From a bacterium 1xD42-87 (GTDB lineage: Bacteria > Bacillota > Clostridia > Lachnospirales > Lachnospiraceae): a stretch of DNA of 64,000 bases. Both the position numbers and the translations under genes were made by a program. The DNA is taken from positions 1 to 64,000 of the forward strand of contig RAYM01000014.1 of assembly GCA_003611805.1 (NCBI GenBank), given 5' to 3'. This document shows, in pieces, positions 43,917 through 52,892 of the stretch. The notes under the pieces were generated by a model. That model did no database searches and was not told where the DNA came from. It was given only the letters and a program-made list of their open reading frames with translations. How positions within the stretch are numbered: the stretch's first letter is position 1; every line of letters begins with the position of its first letter.

Positions 43917-45008
43917 ATGAGGAAAGAATTACGGATTATGAAAGATAGAATCTACGTCTGCCACACGTATTATCACGTGTATGTGGCGTGTTTGAAAGAA
44001 CTGAATCTGGAACGGGAAAAGCGGGGGAACGCGACGCTTGTCATGAGTACCATGTCCAACGATTTCGGGGACTTGCAGGAGCGGGCTGCGCGCTGCGGAC
44101 TCTTTGAGGCGGTGTACATGTTCGAGGAGAAGGAGGACGTCAATTTCCCGGAGATTATGAAGTACCATGTAGACAGGGGAAATCTTCTCCTGAACCTGCT
44201 GGCCCGCATCCGCTACACAAAACTTTTGGGAAAGGCGCAGGAGCCCCATGTGCCGGTGGACTTTAAAGAATACAACGACGTTTATGTGTTTTGTGATTCC
44301 GATCCGATCGGTTATTATTTAAGCTATAAGAAAATACATTATCATGCGCTGGAGGACGGGCTTGACTGCATCAGCACTTACGATACCGCCCGCTACGACA
44401 ACAGGGGACATTTTAAGCTGAAAGCGTTTCTCGCCTCGCTGAATCTCATTTTCATTCAGAACGGATGGGGGAAATACTGTCTTGATATGGAGGTCAACGA
44501 TATTTCCGTTCTGCCTTATCCGTGCCCAAAATATATCGAAAAGTCCAGGCAGGAGCTGGCGGATGCGCTCACAAAAGAGGACAAAGCGCTTCTGGTGCGG
44601 CTGTTTATCGCCAATATAGGGGAGATAGAAGAAAAGCTAGCTACGGGAAAGAAGAATGTGCTGCTTTTGACCGAGCCGTTATGCGAACTTCCCGTACGCG
44701 AGAAGATTTTCCGAGACTGCATTGACTTATATGGTCAAATAGAAGGGGAGGAGTCCGTGATTTTGATTAAACCTCATCCGAGAGACCTTTTAAATTATGA
44801 AGAAAAGTTTTCGGAGCACATTGTGCTTGACCGAAAATTTCCGATGGAGGTGCTAAACTTTATCGAGGGGTTGACGTTTCGCAGGGTGATTTCTGTCTTT
44901 ACGGTGGTGCGCAACATTCGATTTGCCGAGGAGACTGTCTATCTGGGCGAAGATTTTATGGACAAGTATGAGGACCCGAAGCTGCACCGGCAGAATGAGG
45001 AAATCTGA
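43917..45008 (+). CDS. GT52-like glycosyltransferase, probable nonulosonate transferase
   Basis: The start is placed at ATG 43917 (GGGAGAG upstream); ATG 43938 is close behind and may be used. About 363 residues. YVCHTYYHVYVACLKEL at the N-terminus, YVFCDSDPIGYYLS, HALEDGLDCI, and ILIKPHPRDL with the HP motif of bacterial sialyltransferases all match the GT52-like group. Placed behind CMP-nonulosonate genes, it most likely transfers pseudaminic acid (or a relative) from the CMP-sugar to the glycan. The next gene is separated by a promoter-containing gap. Confidence 0.75.
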   Translation: MRKELRIMKDRIYVCHTYYHVYVACLKELNLEREKRGNATLVMSTMSNDFGDLQERAARCGLFEAVYMFEEKEDVNFPEIMKYHVDRGNLLLNLLARIRYTKLLGKAQEPHVPVDFKEYNDVYVFCDSDPIGYYLSYKKIHYHALEDGLDCISTYDTARYDNRGHFKLKAFLASLNLIFIQNGWGKYCLDMEVNDISVLPYPCPKYIEKSRQELADALTKEDKALLVRLFIANIGEIEEKLATGKKNVLLLTEPLCELPVREKIFRDCIDLYGQIEGEESVILIKPHPRDLLNYEEKFSEHIVLDRKFPMEVLNFIEGLTFRRVISVFTVVRNIRFAEETVYLGEDFMDKYEDPKLHRQNEEI

Positions 45009-45036
45009 GAAGAACACTGGCAGCAGCGGGATAAAT

Positions 45037-45065
45037 TTGCGTAGCGTGCGCACTTGTGGTATACT
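45037..45065 (+). promoter_or_regulatory. Promoter for the ABC flippase gene group
   Basis: TTGCGT (45037-45042), a 17-base spacer and TATACT (45060-45065) with an extended -10 TGG just before it. It lies in a 174-base gap after the GT52-like gene. Confidence 0.65.
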
Positions 45066-45182
45066 CGATGGAAGTTAAGTCGAGTGGCGCACGGCAGGGA
45101 AGGGGCGCTTCGGATATATGGACAAGAGACTGGATATGAACGTGGTTAGAGCCATCGACCGATATTTAGAAGGAACCGGACA

Positions 45183-46937
45183 ATGATAAAGATTTTAAGG
45201 AAAATGAATGTCCTGTTGGACGGCAGGCAGAAGCGCGCCATGTTCGCGCTTATCATTATGATGCTGATCGGCGGTGTGTTGGAAAGTGTGGGCGTTTCTA
45301 TGCTGGTGCCCATTGTGACTGTGGTGATGGATCCGGAATCGGTAAGGGAAAGTGAGCTTCTCTCTTCGGTTTACGAAATGCTTGGGATGGAGAGCAACGC
45401 CCAGTTTGCCATGTTCTTATTGCTCTCGTTTGTAGGAATGACGGTAATTAAGAATATTTATCTTTTCTTTCAGCAGAAAGCGCAGCTTAAGTTTGTCTAC
45501 ACAAATCAGTTCGCGACGTCCAGACGTATGATGATCAACTTTATGCAGCGTCCCTATGAATATTATTTGAACGCGGACACGTCTGTGATTCAGCGCAATA
45601 TCACATCTGACGTAAATAATATGTACGGGCTGATATTAAGCTGCCTGCAGCTGTTCAGCGAGTGCATTGTTTTCGTCTGTCTGGTGGTGGCGCTTTTTCT
45701 CTATTCTGACGCGATGATGATTATGACGGTGGCGGCGCTCATGGTAGCGCTTCTTCTGGTGATTAAAAAAGTGCTGAAGCCCATTATGGTCAAGGCGGGG
45801 CAGGACAATCAGGATTATTACAGCGGGCTTTATAAATGGATCGAGCAGTCGGTGATGGGAATTAAGGAGATTAAGATCGGCTGTAAAGAAAATTATTTTA
45901 TCAATGAGTATGCAAAATGCGGCGCCGGCTATGTCAGTTCCGTGCAGAAATATAATCTCTTTAACGCGACCCCGAGACTTTTGATTGAGACGGTATGTAT
46001 CGCGGGCATGGTGGGGTATTTTGTCATGACGATCGGGCAGGGAACACAGATGAAAGAGCTTCTGCCACAGCTTTCGGCTCTGGCGGCGGCGGCAATGCGC
46101 CTGCTTCCCAGCGTGAACCGCATCAATAATTATCAGACTTCCATTTCCTATTTTGAGCCTTTCTTTATGGGGGTCAGCGACAACCTGCAGGAGGAGATCC
46201 ACGACGGCAGTGTGACTTATGACGCGGAAGCGTATAAGCAAAGGCAGAACGTGGAGAAACTGCCTTTGGAGAAGCTGATACGGCTGGAGGATATCACTTA
46301 TAAATATCCGAATACGGAGACCTATATTTTTGACCATGCGGATATGGAAATACCGATCGGGTCTTCCGTGGGCATCGTCGGCGTCACGGGCGCGGGAAAG
46401 ACGACGATTGTGGATATTCTGCTGGGGCTTTTGCAGATGGAGAGCGGGCGGATTCTGGCGGACGGCACAGACGTAAACGGGCACTATGCGGCGTGGCTGA
46501 AAAATATTGGCTATATTCCACAGACGATCTTTATGATTGACGATTCTATCCGCAAGAATGTTGCTTTCGGGGTGCCGGAGGAGGAGATTGACGACGAAAA
46601 AGTGTGGCGCGCCTTGAAGGAGGCGGCGCTGGATGATTTTGTAAAGAGTCTGCCGGACGGTGTGGAAACCGGGATCGGTGAGCGCGGCATCCGCATTTCG
46701 GGCGGTCAGAGGCAGCGGATCAGTATCGCAAGAGCGCTCTATGAAGACCCGGAGGTGCTTGTGCTGGATGAGGCGACCTCCGCGCTGGACAATGAAACGG
46801 AGGCGGCGATTATGGATTCCATTAACAGGCTGCATGGGAGAAAGACGCTTGTGATTATTGCGCACAGGCTGCAGACCATTGAGAAGTGCGATATGGTGTA
46901 CCGCGTAGCCATGGGGAAAATTTCCCGGGAAAGATGA
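45183..46937 (+). CDS. ABC transporter, fused permease and ATPase (PglK/MsbA-like flippase)
   Basis: 584 residues. The first ~330 hold about six transmembrane helices. The ATPase half has GVTGAGKTT (Walker A), a Q-loop near YIPQTIFM, ISGGQRQR (signature), VLVLDEATSALD (Walker B) and IAHRLQT. The arrangement and IPQTIFMIDDSI resemble PglK-type lipid-linked oligosaccharide flippases. In a glycan locus without a Wzx seen here, it is the best candidate for moving the undecaprenyl-linked glycan across the membrane. It acts as a homodimer. Confidence 0.83.
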   Translation: MIKILRKMNVLLDGRQKRAMFALIIMMLIGGVLESVGVSMLVPIVTVVMDPESVRESELLSSVYEMLGMESNAQFAMFLLLSFVGMTVIKNIYLFFQQKAQLKFVYTNQFATSRRMMINFMQRPYEYYLNADTSVIQRNITSDVNNMYGLILSCLQLFSECIVFVCLVVALFLYSDAMMIMTVAALMVALLLVIKKVLKPIMVKAGQDNQDYYSGLYKWIEQSVMGIKEIKIGCKENYFINEYAKCGAGYVSSVQKYNLFNATPRLLIETVCIAGMVGYFVMTIGQGTQMKELLPQLSALAAAAMRLLPSVNRINNYQTSISYFEPFFMGVSDNLQEEIHDGSVTYDAEAYKQRQNVEKLPLEKLIRLEDITYKYPNTETYIFDHADMEIPIGSSVGIVGVTGAGKTTIVDILLGLLQMESGRILADGTDVNGHYAAWLKNIGYIPQTIFMIDDSIRKNVAFGVPEEEIDDEKVWRALKEAALDDFVKSLPDGVETGIGERGIRISGGQRQRISIARALYEDPEVLVLDEATSALDNETEAAIMDSINRLHGRKTLVIIAHRLQTIEKCDMVYRVAMGKISRER

Positions 46938-47010
46938 TAGAAAAAGGGAAATTGAGAGAAAAATTATACCCGGAAAAATTTTCTGGGAAATATAGGAGCA
47001 AAATTTTGCT
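46914..47010. repeat. Three short palindromes with A/T cores at the flippase-GtrA junction
   Basis: 46914-46926 reads GGGAAAATTTCCC; 46969-46987 is an imperfect CCCGGAAAA/TTTTCTGGG palindrome; 46997-47010 is the perfect AGCAAAATTTTGCT. The first lies in the end of the flippase gene. They could be protein-binding sites or tight mRNA hairpins; none has a classical terminator T-run. Confidence 0.4.
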
Positions 47011-47025
47011 GAGAGGTAAAAGAGC

Positions 47026-47469
47026 ATGATAAAAAAATTATGGGATTTCGGGTGGGGAATGTATAAGAAACATGAGGAAGGAATCAACTATCTGATCTTC
47101 GGGTTTTTGGCTTTTGTCCTGAATTATATTCTGTATTTCATATTTGCGGATACCATCGCCATGCACTATATGGCGGCGACGGTTCTGTCATGGGTACTGA
47201 CGGTGGTGTTTGCCTACTGGACGAACAGAACCTTTGTATTTAAGAGTAAGAATAAAGAGGCAGTCTCCGTCGTGAGGGAGTTTGCCTCCTTTATCGGCGC
47301 GAGGGTTGCCACCGAGGTGCTGGAGATCGCACTGATGTATGTGCTGGTGGATATCTGCTCAATTAATGATAAAATTTCCAAGCTGGTCTGTCAGGCGATT
47401 GTGATCCTGGCAAACTATGTACTCAGCAAAATCTGGATATTTAAGGATACACCCGGCAAGGCAGATTGA
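47026..47469 (+). CDS. GtrA family membrane protein
   Basis: 147 residues with four predicted transmembrane helices: about 22-40, 45-62, 88-107 and 115-135. NYLIFGFLAFVLNYILYF, FAYWTNRTFVFKSK and LANYVLSKIWIF are the family landmarks. GtrA-type proteins assist movement of undecaprenyl-phosphate sugars, paired with a GtrB/ArnC-like transferase; the one at 55490 is a good partner. GAGAGGT precedes the ATG. Confidence 0.82.
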   Translation: MIKKLWDFGWGMYKKHEEGINYLIFGFLAFVLNYILYFIFADTIAMHYMAATVLSWVLTVVFAYWTNRTFVFKSKNKEAVSVVREFASFIGARVATEVLEIALMYVLVDICSINDKISKLVCQAIVILANYVLSKIWIFKDTPGKAD

Positions 47470-47576
47470 CGGGCTGTTTTCGGAAAGCATGTGATAAGCA
47501 GGGGGAAGTGTATTTGCCGGAAAGGTACGGGTTGCGGTATATGGGGGAAGAAATTGGGTGAAGAGGGAACGGATGT

Positions 47577-48683
47577 ATGGGCATAGGAAGTAAGAGACAG
47601 GCGAATTTCGAACTGCTGCGCGTTGTGGCGATGTTTATGATTATTTCCCTCCATTATCTGGTGAAGGGCGGGGCAGCCGTGCCGTTTCCCTTTGCCGCAG
47701 GAGAAAACCCCGTCGGCGTCTTGGCATGGCTGATTGAGGCGTTTTGTATTGTGGCGGTAAACTGTTACGTGCTTATCAGCGGCTATTTTCTTGTGGAATC
47801 TGCGTGGAAGCCGGGGAGGGCGGTCTCTCTGGTTTTACAGGTTCTTTTTTATTCTCTGCTGATTTCGGTGTCCCTTCTTCTGACCGGCGTGATTTCTGCG
47901 GGGGATCTTGACCTCTACGACTGGATCGGGTTTGTATTTCCCTTTGGGACAGAGCATTACTGGTTTGCGACGGCTTATCTTGCCATGTATCTGTTTGTAC
48001 CTTTTTTGGCGGCGGGCATGAGAAAGATGAAAAAGCGGGAACTGCAGATTCTTCTGGCAATGCTGCTGGTATTTTTTTCACTGGAAAAAACGATTCTTCC
48101 CCTGTATCTGGCGACGGACCGATATGGCTATGATTTCGGGTGGTTTTTGTGTCTGTTCGTGGCGGCGGGCTATATCAGGCTGTACGGCATTCCCTGGTTG
48201 GAAAAGCGGCCCCATGCGGCGGGGCTTTATGTGCTTTCCTGTGTGCTGATCTGGCTGCTTGCGATGGCTTCTAACACACTAGGCAGTGAGATTGAGACGT
48301 TTATTCACTACGCGAATATGCTTTACACATACAACCATCTGCTGTGCGTTACGGGGGCGGTTTCTCTCTTTTACATGTTTAAAAATCTGCGCATCAAGGA
48401 GGGGCGTTTCGCAAAGGCAGTGAGAACGCTCGCGCCTTATACGTTCGGCGTGTATCTTCTGCATGAGCATGTTTTGGTGCGGTACGAGTGGATGAAGTGG
48501 CTTGGGGTGGAGAACGTGAAGGAAAGTTATCTCTTTGTGCCGCATCTGCTCGTATGCGTGCTTGTTGTTTACGCGGTCGGGACGGCTGCCGATTTTGTGC
48601 GGGCATGGGTGTTTGCGCGGGTGCGGGCTGTGGCGGGGAGAATGTGGCGGCAACCCGAAATGCCTACAGAAGATAAGCGTTAA
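47577..48683 (+). CDS. Acyltransferase 3 family membrane protein
   Basis: 368 residues with about ten transmembrane helices. It starts with ANFELLRVVAMFMIISLHY, the family's N-terminal helix with the catalytic-type His. FPFGTEHYWFATAYLAMYLFVPFL lies in the middle, and LAPYTFGVYLLHEH near the end is typical. Members move acetyl or succinyl groups onto extracytoplasmic sugars. It likely decorates the finished glycan outside the membrane. Confidence 0.85.
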   Translation: MGIGSKRQANFELLRVVAMFMIISLHYLVKGGAAVPFPFAAGENPVGVLAWLIEAFCIVAVNCYVLISGYFLVESAWKPGRAVSLVLQVLFYSLLISVSLLLTGVISAGDLDLYDWIGFVFPFGTEHYWFATAYLAMYLFVPFLAAGMRKMKKRELQILLAMLLVFFSLEKTILPLYLATDRYGYDFGWFLCLFVAAGYIRLYGIPWLEKRPHAAGLYVLSCVLIWLLAMASNTLGSEIETFIHYANMLYTYNHLLCVTGAVSLFYMFKNLRIKEGRFAKAVRTLAPYTFGVYLLHEHVLVRYEWMKWLGVENVKESYLFVPHLLVCVLVVYAVGTAADFVRAWVFARVRAVAGRMWRQPEMPTEDKR

Positions 48684-48774
48684 AGTTTGTTGCAGAAAAA
48701 CGGAATTGCCGCGGGAAAGACAGTATTTGCGGCGTATATTTCTACAGTGAATTGTTTGCGAATGGAGGCAGACT

Positions 48775-49269
48775 ATGATCATTCGAGGCTATCGGGAAGA
48801 GGATATCCCGGCTATGACTGCAATCTGGAACGAGGTCGTGGAGGAGGGGGTCGCATTTCCGCAGGAAGATTTTTTGACGGAGCGGACAGGAGCGGCGTTT
48901 TTCGGAGAGCAGAGCTATTGCGGGGTTGCGCAGCAGGGAGAGAGCGGGGAAATTTTAGGGCTGTACATCCTGCATCCGAATAATGTGGGCAGATGCGGGC
49001 ATATATGCAATGCAAGCTATGCTGTGGCTTCGGGAAGCAGGGGGCGGCATATCGGGGAAAAGCTGGTACTTGACTGTATTGAACAGGCGGGGCGGATCGG
49101 CTTCCGGGTTTTGCAGTTCAATGCGGTGGTCGCGTCAAATATCCATGCGAGACATCTGTACGAGAGAGTCGGGTTTACGCAGCTTGGCACGATCCCGGGC
49201 GGGTTTCGGATGAAGGACGGGCGGTATGAAGATATTTGTCCATACTATATCGTTTTAGCGGGGAAATAA
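48775..49269 (+). CDS. GNAT family N-acetyltransferase
   Basis: 164 residues of the phosphinothricin-acetyltransferase-like GNAT type: IRGYREEDIPAMTAIWNEVV at the start, NASYAVASGSRGRHIGEKLV as the acetyl-CoA pyrophosphate loop, and NIHARHLYERVGFTQLG at the C-terminus. AATGGAGG lies before the ATG. It might acetylate an amino sugar or a small amine; the location between glycan membrane genes does not fix the substrate. Confidence 0.82.
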   Translation: MIIRGYREEDIPAMTAIWNEVVEEGVAFPQEDFLTERTGAAFFGEQSYCGVAQQGESGEILGLYILHPNNVGRCGHICNASYAVASGSRGRHIGEKLVLDCIEQAGRIGFRVLQFNAVVASNIHARHLYERVGFTQLGTIPGGFRMKDGRYEDICPYYIVLAGK

Positions 49270-49338
49270 GCGGCTGTGGGGTAATTATCTGATTTTATCT
49301 GACGCAGTCATGGAGGAATCCATAACAAAAAGGGGAAA

Positions 49339-51510
49339 ATGGTGGCGATTTATAGGAAATATCAGAATTTCATAGTAAAATGGCTGTTTCCGGCCGTTCT
49401 TCTGCTGTATCCGTTTCTGATCGTGAATCAGGGGCTGGATGTGGCTGACTCGACATACAGTTTGACGAATTTTCAGTATTTTGATTCCATGAACGGGACA
49501 TGGATGGTGGCGATTTTTCTGTCCAATGCGGCGGGATGGCTCTTTATGCATCTTCCCTTCGGGGGGACACTGCTTGGCATGAAATGCTATACGACGCTTG
49601 TGCAGTCGGCGACGGCGCTCATGGTTTATTTCGGCCTGAAAAAACGGATAGCCGCACCGTTATTGTTTTTGGGAGAGTTTCTTGCGCTGGGACTTTGCTG
49701 GTGTCCGTCCACGATACTGTACAACTATCTGACGTATTTTCTGATGACGGCGGCGGTTCTGCTGCTTTACCGCGGGCTGACGGGCGGCAGGACGGCGGAA
49801 ACGGCTCCTGCGGACAGAATGCGTGTGGAAGCGGGTGCGCGCGCTGCGGGCGGAGACGCGATGAGTGACAAAAGCAGGCGTCTATGCTTTGTGGCGGCGG
49901 GTGTCTGTCTCGGAGCCAACGTGGCGGTGCGGATGCCGAATGTGGTGCAGGCGGCATTTATTCTGGCGGTGTGGTACGGGATTGTGCTGATTTTCCGACA
50001 GGGAGAAAGGAAGAAAGCGGAGAGTCAGGCGGGAGGCATAACGGCGTCTGCAGACCGTGTGGGAGTTTGTACTGTTGGACAGGGGAACGGGAGGAGTCCG
50101 CTGCTTTGGCGTGCGCTTTTTTCGGTTACCGGGTGGTGTGTGCTGGGTTATGCCGTCGGTTTTGGCGTGCCTCTGGCGGTGATTTGTGTCCGTTACGGGG
50201 TGTCGGCTTACCCGGATATGGTGCAGACCATGTTTGCCATGACGGAACAGGCAGTGGATTATAAACCGACGTCCATGCTGACAGGGATGTTTGGTGATTA
50301 CGAGAAAGGGCTGTATTGGCTGGCGTTCGCGGGCGTGTGCGCGGCGGCGGCAGGTTTTGCGTTCTGGGTGCGGGAGAGGCTGTACGGCGCGGGGGAGGAT
50401 ATGACGCCGGAGGGTGGAACGAAAACCGCCGTATGGCAGGGCGGGAGCAAAAATGATGTCTGTGCAGGCAGTTCCCGGGAAAACCGGACAGTATATAACA
50501 TAGCAGGTGTAATCATAAAGACAGCGTATATCATACTGCTCTTGGTACTGATGCGCTTTTACTGGGGCAGGGGGATGTTTCACTTCCGATACTATCAGTA
50601 TGGCAACGGCAGTATTTATTATCCCGCGGTGCTGCTGCTTCTGGTGGCGATAGCGGCGGCGGTGTGCTGCCTGATTGGGAAAAAAGAGTGCACAGGGCAG
50701 AAGATAATGGCGGCGTTTGTGCTTTTGCTGATTTTTCTGACACCACTTGGCAGCAACAATGATTTATATCCAATCATCAATAATTTGTTTGTGGCGGCGC
50801 CTTTCCTGCTGTGGACAGTGTGGGAGCGGTTTGCGCGGAAGCGTGATGAAGGTGGGGCTGCAGCGGGACGGTGGAGCGGCTTGCAGGAAAAAGCGGGTGA
50901 CAGGACTGGCGGGCGGCTGAAAAGCAGCGCTGGTTATGACTTTGTATGGTGCGCGCCGTTCGTGCTGCTTGTTATTTTTGTGACGGTGCAGAGCGTAGGC
51001 TCCCATGCCTGCTTTGTTTTTCAGGATGGTATTTACGGGGAGCCGCGCGATATGCGTGTAACGGCGCTGGAGAAAGCGGCGGGTGTTTACACGAATTTGG
51101 AAAACGGCGCGCTGTTGGAAGAATTGTCTGATTTTATAAAAGAGGAAGGGCTGACAGGCAGGGAAGCGATTACTTATGGCGAACTACCCGGGCTCCATTA
51201 TCTGCTGGATATGCCGCCGGCGCTGTCCACGGGCTGGGCTGATTTGAAATCTTACCGCATGACAGAGTATACACGGGATCTGGCGGTACTGGAAACGGAG
51301 ATTACGGCGGGCGGGGAACTGCCGGTGATTATCGTCTCCTCGGCGGTAGCGGCTTACTGGAGCGACGACGGTGAGGCGATTAACTGGTTTGGGGTAGACG
51401 TGGAAAAGATGGCAATGGATGAAAAACAGCGGATTCTGGGAGAGTGGATCAGAGATTATGGTTATACGGAGGTATTTGGGAACGCGCGGTATGTGGTTTA
51501 CATGAAGTAG
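49339..51510 (+). CDS. Large polytopic membrane protein, GT-C-like
   Basis: 723 residues with roughly a dozen hydrophobic helices. The first periplasm-facing loop holds the acidic stretch NQGLDVADSTYSLTNFQYF, which would suit a GT-C catalytic Asp. Hydrophilic, low-complexity cytoplasmic inserts lie at about residues 155-180, 230-255 and 350-390, and a soluble domain of about 180 residues ends the protein (YGELPGLHYLLDMPPALSTG). Probably a lipid-phosphate-sugar dependent transferase that modifies the exported glycan. No family name can be given with confidence. Confidence 0.65.
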   Translation: MVAIYRKYQNFIVKWLFPAVLLLYPFLIVNQGLDVADSTYSLTNFQYFDSMNGTWMVAIFLSNAAGWLFMHLPFGGTLLGMKCYTTLVQSATALMVYFGLKKRIAAPLLFLGEFLALGLCWCPSTILYNYLTYFLMTAAVLLLYRGLTGGRTAETAPADRMRVEAGARAAGGDAMSDKSRRLCFVAAGVCLGANVAVRMPNVVQAAFILAVWYGIVLIFRQGERKKAESQAGGITASADRVGVCTVGQGNGRSPLLWRALFSVTGWCVLGYAVGFGVPLAVICVRYGVSAYPDMVQTMFAMTEQAVDYKPTSMLTGMFGDYEKGLYWLAFAGVCAAAAGFAFWVRERLYGAGEDMTPEGGTKTAVWQGGSKNDVCAGSSRENRTVYNIAGVIIKTAYIILLLVLMRFYWGRGMFHFRYYQYGNGSIYYPAVLLLLVAIAAAVCCLIGKKECTGQKIMAAFVLLLIFLTPLGSNNDLYPIINNLFVAAPFLLWTVWERFARKRDEGGAAAGRWSGLQEKAGDRTGGRLKSSAGYDFVWCAPFVLLVIFVTVQSVGSHACFVFQDGIYGEPRDMRVTALEKAAGVYTNLENGALLEELSDFIKEEGLTGREAITYGELPGLHYLLDMPPALSTGWADLKSYRMTEYTRDLAVLETEITAGGELPVIIVSSAVAAYWSDDGEAINWFGVDVEKMAMDEKQRILGEWIRDYGYTEVFGNARYVVYMK

Positions 51511-51516
51511 ACAGAA

Positions 51517-51641
51517 TTAATAAAAAGGGACTTTATCGGATTACAGATTATTATATTCGGTTTTGGTTTACCATGAGCGGATTCAGTCCCCGCCTGCAGG
51601 AACTTGCGGAGAGCAGGGGCGACCTGATTTTGTCAGAGTAG
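51517..51641 (+). pseudogene. Remnant of a DUF234-type AAA ATPase gene
   Basis: The frame reads NKKGLYRITDYYIRFWF and ends in GDLILSE before a stop. KxGLYRIxDxxxRFWF is the C-terminal DUF234 signature of an archaeal-type AAA ATPase family often found in bacteria. The rest of that protein (over 300 residues) is missing; upstream sequence belongs to the membrane protein gene. It is a decayed fragment. Confidence 0.65.
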
Positions 51642-51657
51642 GAATTTGCTTTATAGT
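51630..51657 (+). promoter_or_regulatory. Promoter upstream of the WecE-like gene
   Basis: TTGTCA (51630-51635), a 16-base spacer and TATAGT (51652-51657). An extended -10 TGGTATACT follows at 51658-51666 and could act instead. Both lie within 110 bases of the start codon. Confidence 0.55.
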
Positions 51658-51738
51658 GTGGTATACTTTATGCGTGATGGCAACCGTAGGCTTTTCGAGC
51701 GTGTACTGCGGAAAAACGGCAAAGAAAGAGAGAAAACT

Positions 51739-52872
51739 ATGATTAATTTTAACGTGCCACCCTTCACGGGAAAAGAATTTGAGTATATGAGAGAGGCTGT
51801 GAAGAACCAGAAGATTTGCGGCGACGGTCCCTTTACGAAAAAGTGCGGCGAATGGATTGAGGCTCAGACAGGCACGGCAAAATGCCTGCTCACGACTTCC
51901 TGCACCCACGCCACGGAACTGGCGGCGCTGTTGGCGGACGTGAAGCCGGGAGACGAGGTGATCATGCCTTCCTACACTTTTGTGTCCACGGCGGATGCTT
52001 TTGTGCTGCGCGGCGCTACGCCGGTTTTTGTGGACATTCGTCCCGATACCATGAATATAGACGAAAAACTGATTGAAGATGCCATCACAGAGCACACAAA
52101 AGTAATTGCGCCGGTGCACTATGCGGGCGTGGGGTGCGAGATGGACGCCATCATGGATATTGCCAGGAAACATCATCTGATGGTGGTGGAGGACGCCGCG
52201 CAGTGCATTATGGCGTCTTATAAGGGGAAGCTTCTGGGGACTTTCGGTGAGTTTGGCTGTTTCAGTTTCCACGAGACAAAAAACTTAAGCATGGGTGAGG
52301 GCGGCGCGCTGCTGATCCGCGATGAGGAAAATATAGAGAGAGCGGAGATTTTCAGGGAGAAAGGGACGGACAGGAGCCGCTTTTTCAGAGGACAGGTGGA
52401 CAAGTACCGCTGGCAGGAGTATGGCTCTTCTTACCTGCCAAGCGATATGAACGCGGCGTATCTGTATGCGCAGCTGGAACTGGCGGAGGAGATCACACAG
52501 GCAAGAATGGACAGATGGGACCAGTACCTGGAGATGCTTACGCCGCTGGCGGAGTCGGGAAAGATTGAACTTCCCCATATTCCCGAGTATTGCACGCACA
52601 ATGCCCATATGTTTTATATCAAAACCAGGGATATGGAGGAGAGAAGCCGGCTGATTGCTTATTTGAAGGAAAAGGATATTTTGTCTGTGTTTCACTATGT
52701 GCCGCTGCATTCTGCACCGGCGGGAAAGAAGTATGGCAGATTTCATGGGGAGGACAGATACACGACGAAGGAGAGCGAGAGACTCCTGCGGCTGCCGCTG
52801 TTCTATAAGCTGACGGCGGATGAGACAACTTATATTGCGGAGCAGGTAAAAGCGTTTTATGCATCGAACTGA
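51739..52872 (+). CDS. wecE: dTDP-4-amino-4,6-dideoxygalactose transaminase-like (WecE/RffA) enzyme
   Basis: The frame is open from 51646, but ATG 51739 begins the conserved INFNVPPFTGKEFEYMREAV of this family. 377 residues. LTTSCTHATELAALL binds PLP phosphate. VEDAAQCIMA holds the PLP-contacting Asp. The Schiff-base Lys is in SFHETKNLSMGEGG. It would convert dTDP-4-keto-6-deoxyglucose to dTDP-Fuc4N using glutamate. RmlA/RmlB are not in the window. The GNAT at 54846 could acetylate the product to give dTDP-Fuc4NAc. Confidence 0.83.
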   Translation: MINFNVPPFTGKEFEYMREAVKNQKICGDGPFTKKCGEWIEAQTGTAKCLLTTSCTHATELAALLADVKPGDEVIMPSYTFVSTADAFVLRGATPVFVDIRPDTMNIDEKLIEDAITEHTKVIAPVHYAGVGCEMDAIMDIARKHHLMVVEDAAQCIMASYKGKLLGTFGEFGCFSFHETKNLSMGEGGALLIRDEENIERAEIFREKGTDRSRFFRGQVDKYRWQEYGSSYLPSDMNAAYLYAQLELAEEITQARMDRWDQYLEMLTPLAESGKIELPHIPEYCTHNAHMFYIKTRDMEERSRLIAYLKEKDILSVFHYVPLHSAPAGKKYGRFHGEDRYTTKESERLLRLPLFYKLTADETTYIAEQVKAFYASN

Positions 52873-52892
52873 TGATTTGGGGTATGTAGCTG

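Noticed and set aside
45636..47087. Long minus-strand open frame (483 codons) opposite the ABC flippase
   Set aside because: It lies fully over a well-supported ABC transporter; the translation is His/Arg-rich with no family motif, typical of an antisense shadow of GC-rich coding DNA.
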